A stretch of 5,217 nucleotides of DNA from an uncultured Saprospiraceae bacterium (GTDB lineage Bacteria; Bacteroidota; Bacteroidia; Chitinophagales; Saprospiraceae), in the NCBI GenBank assembly GCA_937930625.1, contig CALHBW010000471.1, forward strand, positions 1-5,217, read 5' to 3'. Shown here in pieces: positions 1 to 4,651 of this stretch (position 1 is its first letter; every line of letters starts with the position of its first letter). Position numbers and translations under genes: made by a program. The notes beneath the pieces were generated by a model. It was not told the DNA's origin. It ran no database searches and saw only the letters and a list, made by a program, of their open reading frames with translations.

Positions 1-89
1 TCTTCGGAGAGGTAGTAGGAGAGGGGGATTTGCGCGTAAATTATCGCGATGAAACAAGCGAAAAAAAGCGTAAGTATTGGTTTCTTCAT
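1..89 (-). CDS. N-terminal fragment of a secreted protein, possibly an M14 zinc carboxypeptidase
   Basis: An open frame starts at the ATG at 89-87 on the minus strand and runs off the left edge after 29 codons. The translation begins MKKPILTLFFACFIAIIYAQ, a clear Sec signal peptide (two lysines, a hydrophobic core of about 15 residues, cleavage likely after YA). The mature protein would start QIPLSYYLSE. From memory, a short SYYLP-like motif just after the signal peptide is common in Bacteroidota secreted M14 zinc carboxypeptidases, but the catalytic domain lies outside the window, so the family call is a guess. There is no Shine-Dalgarno sequence before the ATG. The gene is divergent from the phosphodiesterase gene at 269. 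Confidence is good for a secreted CDS and low for the function. Confidence 0.55.
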   Translation of the reverse strand, partial: MKKPILTLFFACFIAIIYAQIPLSYYLSE

Positions 90-99
90 ATCGTTTAAT

Positions 100-158
100 G
101 TAAGGCGGACATTCTTGTCCGCAGTCAAGCAAAGCACGGACAGGAATGTCCGTGTTAC
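100..158. repeat. Inverted pair of REP-like hairpins (family A)
   Basis: There are two copies of a 23-nt unit in opposite orientation, at 100-122 (plus) and 158-136 (minus), identical at 19 of 23 positions. Each unit is GTAA, one variable base, then RCGGACATTCYTGTCCGY, which folds as a hairpin. The first copy has a 7-bp stem (105-111 with 116-122). The second has an 8-bp stem (135-142 with 147-154). Both have 4-nt loops. The spacer is 13 nt. A conserved tetranucleotide 5' of an imperfect palindrome, in head-to-head pairs, is the layout of REP/BIME elements mobilised by RAYT (TnpA-REP) transposases. The GTAA tetranucleotides face outward. No RAYT gene is in the window. The pair lies between two divergent genes, less usual for REPs, which tend to sit 3' of genes. 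Confidence 0.75.
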
Positions 159-163
159 GTCGT

Positions 164-171
164 CAAATATA
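164..171 (-). promoter_or_regulatory. Candidate Bacteroidota -7 promoter element for the gene at 1-89
   Basis: The minus strand reads TATATTTG here, an exact match to TAnnTTTG. The expected -33 TTG is imperfect: TCG lies 20 nt upstream at 194-192. A start about 7 nt downstream would give a leader of roughly 65-70 nt, and that leader would contain the entire REP-like hairpin pair at 100-158. AT-rich DNA yields such octamers by chance, so this is tentative. Confidence 0.35.
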
Positions 172-268
172 CAACATGAAAATCCGAAAATCGAAATATT
201 CTAAATTCGGATTAAATTTTTGTGATGTAAATTTTAGATAAGTCATTATTTTCCATTAAAATAGCTGC

Positions 269-1153
269 ATGAAAAACTTCTTCTTGATACTCGCGGTAAT
301 TTTTATTTTTAAATCAAATTTGAATGCCCATAACGATACAGAGGCGTACACACCGCCCATAGATACTACCGAATTAAAGGTTTTATCATGGAATATCTAC
401 ATGTTACCACCTTTGATTTTGTTTAACGGAAAACGCAAACGTGCCAATGCCATAGGACGGCTTTTGGCGGAGAGTGATTATGATGTGATAGTGTTTCAGG
501 AGGCTTTTCATCATGGCGCAAGACGTAAGATAAAACGTTGGTTGAAAGAGACTTATACGTATCAATTTGGTCCGGCAAATATTCATTATGTATCGCTAAG
601 AGCGAGTAGCGGGATTTGGATTTTGAGTAAAGTACCTATCAAAAAAGTGGAGACGATATGCTTTAAAGAGCGTTGGGGAATGGATAATCGGATGGCGCGA
701 AAAGGGGCATTGATGATTGAAGGGGAAAAGAACGGACAGCCTTTCCAAATCATTGGTACACACCTCAATGCAGGTGGTCCGCCGGAAGTACGATTGAGTC
801 AGGTACGTGCGATTCGGGATGAATTGATATTGCCTTATAAAAAAGAAAATGTGCCGCAGATTATTTGTGGAGATTTTAACATCAAAAAGGGAACGAATAC
901 TTATAATGAAATGATGAAAATACTGGAAGCAGAAGATGGCGAACTTCATGGTACACCCAACGCTACTTACGACCCTTCCAATGATATGAATAAAGGGGAA
1001 CGCAAGCATATTATCGACTATATTTTCTATAAAAGTAATGGGAAAAGAACCGTTTCAACAATGAGAAAAGTACCGAAAATACAATATCAGTGGAGCAAAA
1101 AACACAAGGATTTAGCTGACCATAATCCGGTAGAAATCATGATTAAATGGTAG
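269..1153 (+). CDS. Secreted sphingomyelinase-like phosphodiesterase (endonuclease/exonuclease/phosphatase fold)
   Basis: 294 residues with an N-terminal signal peptide (1-20, cleavage likely after LNA). The rest is one EEP-fold domain, the Mg-dependent phosphodiesterase fold of DNase I, exonuclease III and neutral sphingomyelinases. Motifs in order: WNIYMLP (41-47, metal-site N42), VFQEAF (75-80, metal-ligand E78), SSGIWILSKVPI (113-124), GTHLNA (163-168), RLSQVRAI (175-182), GDFNI (201-205, D202 and N204), IDYIFY (249-254, D250) and DHNPV (284-288, catalytic H285). The segment WGMDNRMARKG (136-146) resembles the D-N-KG stretch of Bacillus-type sphingomyelinase C, and WNIYMLP also fits that subfamily better than DNA-repair exonucleases. 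The likely reaction is hydrolysis of a phosphodiester in a sphingophospholipid, in the periplasm or outside the cell. The substrate is inferred, since Bacteroidota make sphingolipids of their own. No Shine-Dalgarno sequence precedes the ATG and no confident promoter was seen. The stop codon touches the MITE-like element downstream. Confidence 0.85.
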   Translation: MKNFFLILAVIFIFKSNLNAHNDTEAYTPPIDTTELKVLSWNIYMLPPLILFNGKRKRANAIGRLLAESDYDVIVFQEAFHHGARRKIKRWLKETYTYQFGPANIHYVSLRASSGIWILSKVPIKKVETICFKERWGMDNRMARKGALMIEGEKNGQPFQIIGTHLNAGGPPEVRLSQVRAIRDELILPYKKENVPQIICGDFNIKKGTNTYNEMMKILEAEDGELHGTPNATYDPSNDMNKGERKHIIDYIFYKSNGKRTVSTMRKVPKIQYQWSKKHKDLADHNPVEIMIKW

Positions 1154-1411
1154 AATATTGGGCATGTTTAGAAAAGCAGTTGACACTTTAGATAAACAAA
1201 AAATAATGTATCCCGTTTACTAAATTTTTCGAGTTTAGTAAACGTAAGCATATCACCAAAGTTTGTAACTATCTAAATATCAGTGCCTTACTTACGTTTA
1301 CTAAACTCTTTGAAGTTTAGTAAACGGATTTCTGAATATTGTTTTTCATTTTAAAATAGAATAAAAAAGTGTCAACTAATTTTCTGTGAAATTTAAACAT
1401 GCCGAATATTG
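1153..1411. mobile_element. MITE-like palindromic element with flanking 8-bp direct repeat
   Basis: The 243-bp core 1161-1403 begins GGCATGTTTA and ends TAAACATGCC, a perfect 10-bp terminal inverted repeat. Inside it is a second inverted block, GAAAAnnAGTTGACACTTT at 1171-1189 against 1366-1384, matching at 17 of 19 positions. The right arm carries 9 extra bases (1385-1393). GAATATTG flanks the core directly at 1153-1160 and 1404-1411, as an 8-bp target-site duplication would. The inverted match breaks at 1160/1404, exactly where the direct match holds. No coding frame fits inside. The first base of the left duplication is the last base of the upstream TAG stop, so insertion would have left that gene intact. 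A complication is a third GAATATTG inside the element at 1334-1341. The family of any mobilising transposase is unknown. Confidence 0.5.
1212..1327. repeat. Inverted pair of REP-like hairpins (family B) inside the MITE-like element
   Basis: Two copies of a roughly 36-nt unit face each other at 1212-1248 (minus orientation) and 1291-1327 (plus). They share CTTACGTTTACTAAACTC exactly (1248-1231 and 1291-1308) and TTTAGTAAACGG exactly (1224-1213 and 1316-1327), and differ in the 6-7 nt between. Each is a hairpin: 11-bp stem with a 9-nt loop at 1214-1244, and 13-bp stem with a 6-nt loop at 1295-1326. The 42 nt between the copies (1249-1290) look unremarkable. A further partial copy, TTACGTTTAC, lies outside the element at 1440-1449. 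Sequence and layout differ from the family at 100-158. The hairpins could also end transcription of the phosphodiesterase gene, but no clear U-tract follows. Confidence 0.7.
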
Positions 1412-1506
1412 TTAATAATACATTAAACTAAATTTTTAGTTACGTTTACAGCCATAATAGTATTAATTTTAGGAAAAACTCATTATTCACACCAAATTCA
1501 AAACAC

Positions 1507-2361
1507 ATGAAAAATATATGCTTGCTCTTTATTTTACTCATTATCAGTGCATGTAAAAGTGACCATTCTAACAAATATGAATTGAAAAACTCTAGGGTTG
1601 CTACACAGCAAAAAAATACTACAAAACAAGACAATTTTCGCGCTGATTTCGCTTCAAATGCACAAGTAACTGTTGAGATAGAAAGAAAGACCATCAAAAC
1701 AGCGAATATTCGATTTCAGGTCAAAGATTTAATCGAAAGCACTCAACGGATTGAGGCGATAGTTGACCAATACGATGGCTTTGTTTCGGGAATGAGCCAG
1801 AACAATTCCAACTATTCTATCAATAATGAAATGACGCTTCGAGTACCTGCCGAATCATTGGATAAATTTTTAAACGAAATTGAAAAAGAAGCCATTCACA
1901 CGCACTATAAACGCATTCATGTACAGGATGTTACAGAGGAATTTGTGGACAAAACGAGCCGTTTGAATACCAAAAAAGAAGTGCGTGACCGTTATATTGC
2001 CATTTTACGAGATAAAGCAAAAACAGTAAAAGATGTATTGGATGCTGAAGAAAAAATCAGAGTGATTCAGGAAGAAATCGAGGCTATTGAAGGGAGATTG
2101 AAGTATTTGAACAACCAAACAACTTTGAGTACAGTCACGATTGATATGTACGAACAAATTGAGTACACAAAATCACCCGACACTTATGAAAAGTCGTTTT
2201 TCGCAAAAATAGCAGATGGATTTGTTAATGGTTGGAAACTCATTCAAGTGATAGCGGTGGGTTTGGTGAATATTTGGCCTATTGTATTGATAGCGTTGGC
2301 GGTATTTTTAGGGAGAAAAAGGATACTTGGTACATTGCGTAGAAAATCGGACGATGAATAA
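1507..2361 (+). CDS. DUF4349-type lipoprotein with coiled coil and C-terminal membrane helix
   Basis: 284 residues. The first 16 form a lipoprotein signal peptide ending in the lipobox ISAC, so C16 should be lipidated. Residues 17-55 are a polar linker. Residues 58-150 look like the globular part of DUF4349: a basic strand (RKTIKTANIRFQV), a helix with DLIESTQRIEAIVDQYDGFV, then MTLRVPAESLDKFLNEI. Residues about 155-202 are rich in E, K, R, D and I and predicted to form a helical hairpin or coiled coil, followed by the STVTIDMYEQ strand. A hydrophobic helix at about 246-269 ends in a basic tail (GRKRILGTLRRK), which suggests the C-terminus is cytoplasmic. The family is widespread with no firmly established function that I know of. 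The protein would sit on the outer face of the inner membrane, held at both ends. It has no Shine-Dalgarno sequence, and the gene converges on the serine hydrolase gene. Confidence 0.8.
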   Translation: MKNICLLFILLIISACKSDHSNKYELKNSRVATQQKNTTKQDNFRADFASNAQVTVEIERKTIKTANIRFQVKDLIESTQRIEAIVDQYDGFVSGMSQNNSNYSINNEMTLRVPAESLDKFLNEIEKEAIHTHYKRIHVQDVTEEFVDKTSRLNTKKEVRDRYIAILRDKAKTVKDVLDAEEKIRVIQEEIEAIEGRLKYLNNQTTLSTVTIDMYEQIEYTKSPDTYEKSFFAKIADGFVNGWKLIQVIAVGLVNIWPIVLIALAVFLGRKRILGTLRRKSDDE

Positions 2362-2364
2362 AAC

Positions 2365-2404
2365 CATTTACTCATTTCATCATCTATTCATTTACTCATT
2401 TAAT
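2365..2404. repeat. Degenerate 8-nt tandem array between convergent genes
   Basis: Five consecutive octamers: CATTTACT, CATTTCAT, CATCTATT, CATTTACT, CATTTAAT. The 13-mer CATTTACTCATTT occurs exactly at 2365-2377 and 2389-2401. The array starts 3 nt after the stop of the lipoprotein gene. It overlaps the 3' end of the serine hydrolase gene, supplying its stop codon (2392-2394) and its last codons. No terminator hairpin is visible between the two genes. Confidence 0.7.
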
Positions 2405-3555
2405 AACCCCCTCAATTCCCTGGTACTAAGGAAACCACCACGCAAACAATTGCTCAACACAATCACCGTCTTTTCCGAATAAGGCATACGGATAAAATAC
2501 GACGTATAGCCTTTCCACCAGCCTGTATGATGAACGATTCGGTCACCGCTGCGTTGCGTATTGATGCGCCAGCCCATACCATAATTGTCGTGTGCATATA
2601 GGCGTCTGTGGGCGGGAGTGAAGGCGAGTTCTGTCGTTTCGGGGCAGAGGAGGGAATTATCGTAAAACGATTGGTCGAAGCGAAAAAGGTCTTCTACGCT
2701 GGCGTAAATACCCTTGTCACCAACTACACCATTATAATGCGAGTCGGATATTTTTCGACGGCGTTTGTCATGTCCGAGCGTGGTAGGTAGCGACTCAGCA
2801 TCCTTTTGATAGACGAAAGCATCGTGCATCCCAAGCGGCTCGAAAATGTACTTTTTCATGAAGTCATTATATGTTTCACCACTTGCTCGTTCGACGATGG
2901 AAGCGAGTAACATATAATTGGTATTCACGTAGTTGTAGCGATAATTCGGGCGGTAGTAGCGGTTGGGTTCATGGATTTCCATGAGGCAAAGCACATCATC
3001 ATTGGTGATGGTTTTGTGCCAATCTTTCCAATGCGTATCGCTGAAATAAAGATATTCCGGCAAGCCCGATTTTTGTATGAGCAAATGCTCAATCGTCACA
3101 CCTTCGTAGGGGAAATTTGGTATAAATTTTTGAACAGAATCTTTTACGGAAAGAAAACCCCAATCTTGCAGCATCAAGACTGCTGTGGAAGTCATTGGTT
3201 TGGTAACGGAGGCAAGTTGAAAGGGCGTTTGAGTGGTCAACTCATCACGTTTGCCGCGAATATCACCGTAACCAAATGCGCCTTGATAAACAATTTCTCC
3301 CTTTTCGGCAAACAAAACAGCACCATTAAATACGCGTCTGTCATGTCGGCGTTGGAAGTAGCGTTCAATTTTTTTGCTGATGGCATCATCCACGATTTCT
3401 TCTTCTACCTCTACCACAGGCTCGAAGCCCTCCGTAATAGGACGGGGCGGCATGTAAATTGCTTTTTTTACAGAAAGAGAAACGGACAAAATAAAGAGCA
3501 AGCCTATTAAGGTAAAGCATCTTTTTATTTTGTCTATGTGTTTGATATATACCAT
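2392..3555 (-). CDS. Membrane-anchored serine hydrolase, class C beta-lactamase / PBP-like fold
   Basis: 387 residues. A hydrophobic segment at about 14-29 after a basic N-terminus (KHIDKIKR) is a signal anchor or uncleaved signal peptide, so the enzyme should face the periplasm. There is no lipobox. The beta-lactamase-fold domain covers about 60-386 with the three expected active-site motifs: SVTK (nucleophile S116, K119), the Y-x-N motif within NYVNTNY (Y209, N211), and HTG (343-345) in place of the KTG of true beta-lactamases. GVTIEHLLIQKSGLPEY (152-168) and YIFEPLGMHDAF (236-247) are typical of the family. Members act as esterases, peptidases or D-alanyl-D-alanine carboxypeptidases, so this sequence does not by itself imply antibiotic resistance. 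The ATG at 3555 is supported by the signal segment and by a promoter candidate just upstream. The last codons lie in an 8-nt repeat array. Confidence 0.88.
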   Translation of the reverse strand: MVYIKHIDKIKRCFTLIGLLFILSVSLSVKKAIYMPPRPITEGFEPVVEVEEEIVDDAISKKIERYFQRRHDRRVFNGAVLFAEKGEIVYQGAFGYGDIRGKRDELTTQTPFQLASVTKPMTSTAVLMLQDWGFLSVKDSVQKFIPNFPYEGVTIEHLLIQKSGLPEYLYFSDTHWKDWHKTITNDDVLCLMEIHEPNRYYRPNYRYNYVNTNYMLLASIVERASGETYNDFMKKYIFEPLGMHDAFVYQKDAESLPTTLGHDKRRRKISDSHYNGVVGDKGIYASVEDLFRFDQSFYDNSLLCPETTELAFTPAHRRLYAHDNYGMGWRINTQRSGDRIVHHTGWWKGYTSYFIRMPYSEKTVIVLSNCLRGGFLSTRELRGLLNE

Positions 3556-3578
3556 CGTGTGCAGAAATAATCGGGACG

Positions 3579-3608
3579 CAAACTTCTTAAATTTTCTTAT
3601 AAAATCAA
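3579..3608 (-). promoter_or_regulatory. Candidate promoter of the serine hydrolase gene
   Basis: On the minus strand TTG (3608-3606), a 19-nt spacer and GAAGTTTG (3586-3579) match the Bacteroidota pattern TTG-N19-TAnnTTTG with one mismatch in the -7 box. Transcription would start near 3572, giving a leader of about 17 nt before the ATG at 3555. Confidence 0.45.
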
Positions 3609-3684
3609 AATCTGTTTTGTCCGATAAAAGTCAGTTTTACGGGTAATAGGTACTTTTTCTGTCAGGAAGGTGTCAATTTTTTAT

Positions 3685-3724
3685 TATCATGGTTCTATTG
3701 TCAGATGGTTTCATTGTTATATTG
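3685..3724 (-). repeat. Degenerate 8-nt tandem array, minus orientation
   Basis: Read on the minus strand from 3724 to 3685 there are five octamers: CAATATAA, CAATGAAA, CCATCTGA, CAATAGAA, CCATGATA. All fit C(A/C)ATnnnA. The array is the inverted partner of the one at 3760-3810: bases 3705-3724 are complementary to 3783-3802 at 18 of 20 positions. The 35 nt between the two arrays (3725-3759) are AT-rich and hold only a weak T-run/A-run hairpin (3738-3760). Confidence 0.65.
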
Positions 3725-3759
3725 TAGATAGTTTTGAGTTTTTTGCTGTGCGAAAAAAA

Positions 3760-3810
3760 CATAAAAACATAAAACCATGAAGCAATAAAACGATGAAACC
3801 ATGAAACCAT
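3760..3810 (+). repeat. Degenerate 8-nt tandem array downstream of the cold-shock gene
   Basis: Six octamers plus three bases: CATAAAAA, CATAAAAC, CATGAAGC, AATAAAAC, GATGAAAC, CATGAAAC, CAT. The array ends one base from the stop codon (3812-3814) of the minus-strand cold-shock-domain gene, so it is the first thing transcribed after that stop. Together with the inverted array at 3685-3724 it could fold into a long imperfect hairpin in the 3' UTR. Confidence 0.7.
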
Positions 3811-3811
3811 A

Positions 3812-4282
3812 TCAAGAAGGCGTTCCGACCAAACCAACTTTAATAGCACTCAATCCCTTTGCACCCATTTCAATTTCAAAAGTCACTTTGTCATTTTGCT
3901 TGAGCAAACCACCGTCTATATTATTGGCGTGTACAAATATACTTTCTCTTGATTCGCTGTCAATAATGAAACCATAACCTTTTTCTTCATTAAAAAACTT
4001 CACTTTGCCGCGTCGTTCTTCATTGATAGGTACATCGTAGCGTGAGGAGGCACCAAGTTGAATATCTTCGACCTTGATTTCTCTTTTTTTCGTTGGATCG
4101 GGAGGAGTAGAACTCAAATTGCCGTTTTCATCGACATAGGCGAGTTGTTCTTCAAAGGTTTTTTTGCCTTGTTCTGCTTTCTCCACTTTACGCATTTGGC
4201 GGCGCTCAAATTTTTCCTGCTTTTTTTTGCGGCGTTTTTTTTCTTTCTCTTTTTTATTGAATGATTGTTGCGATTTAGCCAT
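3812..4282 (-). CDS. Cold-shock-domain protein with lysine-rich N-terminal extension
   Basis: 156 residues. The C-terminal part (about 91-149) is a complete cold-shock domain: RGKVKFFNEEKGYGFI with RNP1 KGYGFI (101-106), then IFVHA as RNP2 (115-119), and DKVTFEIEMGAKGLSAIKV closing the barrel. It should bind single-stranded RNA or DNA. The first 45 residues are extremely basic and helical (K, R, E and Q dominate from 10 to 40) and may add nonspecific RNA or ribosome contact. Residues 50-88 are a polar linker. Classical CspA-type proteins are about 70 residues, so the extension roughly doubles the size; from memory such proteins of about 150 residues are common in Bacteroidota. There is no Shine-Dalgarno sequence. 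A -7 promoter match at 4460-4467 would give an unusually long leader of about 170 nt, as in some cold-shock mRNAs. Confidence 0.9.
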   Translation of the reverse strand: MAKSQQSFNKKEKEKKRRKKKQEKFERRQMRKVEKAEQGKKTFEEQLAYVDENGNLSSTPPDPTKKREIKVEDIQLGASSRYDVPINEERRGKVKFFNEEKGYGFIIDSESRESIFVHANNIDGGLLKQNDKVTFEIEMGAKGLSAIKVGLVGTPS

Positions 4283-4453
4283 AAACTGATTTAAAAGATG
4301 AACTGATGTGGATACATTTTGCGTCGAAACGCTATAATTGAATGTTTTCTTGGTCTGTATCGCACCAGAAAGATGAGTAAAAATTCTCTTGAAAGGAAGG
4401 ACTATTGAAATAATTGAATAGACAACCTGAACAACAACCTTTTAGACAAGAAA
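4283..4453 (-). promoter_or_regulatory. Putative long 5' leader of the cold-shock-domain gene
   Basis: If transcription starts just downstream of the -7 box at 4460-4467, about 170 nt precede the ATG. On the minus strand the leader can form a hairpin at 4371-4346: TTTCTGGT pairs with ACCAAGAAA, 8 bp with one bulged A, and the 9-nt loop is GCGATACAG. A small hairpin lies at 4332-4321 (4-bp stem, TTCG loop). TGCGATACAGA (4364-4354) matches the E. coli cold-box TGACGTACAGA at 8 of 11 positions. No ORF was found in it. A regulatory role is inferred. Confidence 0.35.
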
Positions 4454-4459
4454 GTTCCG

Positions 4460-4467
4460 CAAAGTTA
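4460..4467 (-). promoter_or_regulatory. Candidate -7 promoter element of the cold-shock-domain gene
   Basis: The minus strand reads TAACTTTG, followed by CGG. This is an exact TAnnTTTG match in the TAnnTTTGC form common in Bacteroidota. I see no good -33 TTG at the usual distance, so strength and use are uncertain. Confidence 0.45.
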
Positions 4468-4489
4468 CTAAAAAACCTTTGGATTTAGC

Positions 4490-4547
4490 GATTTTCGATT
4501 TTTGATTTTTGAATGAACGAATTGTAGATTTTTGATTTTTGATTTTT
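4490..4547 (+). repeat. Tandem 7-nt GATTTTT arrays
   Basis: Three heptamers at 4490-4510 (GATTTTC, GATTTTT, GATTTTT) and three GATTTTT at 4527-4547 are separated by 16 nt. The same heptamer occurs on the other strand at 4652-4686, so the two sets form inverted arms around two hairpins. They lie upstream of the cold-shock gene promoter and downstream of the flavoprotein gene. Confidence 0.75.
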
Positions 4548-4550
4548 GAT

Positions 4551-4579
4551 TGATATTTTTTGTCACACAAAAAATATCA
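4551..4579. repeat. Perfect AT-rich hairpin
   Basis: TGATATTTTTTGT (4551-4563) and ACAAAAAATATCA (4567-4579) form a perfect 13-bp stem with a 3-nt loop. It stands at the centre of the inverted heptamer arrays, about 100 nt past the flavoprotein stop. The stem has little GC and no separate U-tract, so it is not a standard terminator, although its internal A/T runs could still halt transcription in either direction. Confidence 0.65.
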
Positions 4580-4616
4580 TTTTATACGGGTAAAATATTG
4601 ATTATTAATAATTTGT

Positions 4617-4648
4617 AAAATGAAAAAGATAATTTCGCGCAGCGAAAT
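4617..4648 (-). terminator. Candidate terminator of the flavoprotein gene
   Basis: On the minus strand, 30 nt after the stop, ATTTCGC and GCGAAAT (4648-4642 with 4638-4632, loop TGC) form a 7-bp stem. It is followed by the T-rich stretch TATCTTTTTCATTTT. This resembles a weak intrinsic terminator. It also lies inside the inverted heptamer region, so it may be part of a repeat unit. Confidence 0.35.
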
Positions 4649-4651
4649 CAC

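Noticed and set aside
596..1009. 137-codon open frame on the minus strand
   Set aside because: It is antisense to the conserved EEP phosphodiesterase domain, and its cysteine- and phenylalanine-rich translation resembles no family.
1249..1290. Invertible promoter segment between the family B inverted repeats
   Set aside because: The interior is only 42 bp and has no good promoter in either orientation (best -7 match is AAACTTTG on the minus strand, without TTG). No recombinase gene is in the window.
1426..1441. Short inverted repeat AACTAAA / TTTAGTT with a 2-nt loop
   Set aside because: It is only 7 bp, fully AT-rich apart from one pair, with a loop too tight to be a convincing hairpin; probably chance or a decayed family B unit.
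2365..2404. CRISPR-like array
   Set aside because: Units are 8 nt with no spacers, so neither this nor the other short-period arrays has repeat-spacer structure. No cas gene is present.
2971..3510. 179-codon open frame on the plus strand
   Set aside because: It lies wholly antisense to the serine hydrolase gene, whose catalytic motifs and signal anchor show it is the real one. The plus-strand translation has no recognisable domain.
2392..3555. Antibiotic-resistance beta-lactamase
   Set aside because: The fold fits, but the third motif is HTG and overall features match the broad serine hydrolase/esterase family. Resistance cannot be claimed from sequence.
4058..4264. Phenylalanine-rich plus-strand frame that looks like a membrane peptide
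   Set aside because: It is the antisense shadow of the lysine-rich N-terminus of the cold-shock-domain protein: Lys codons read backward as Phe.
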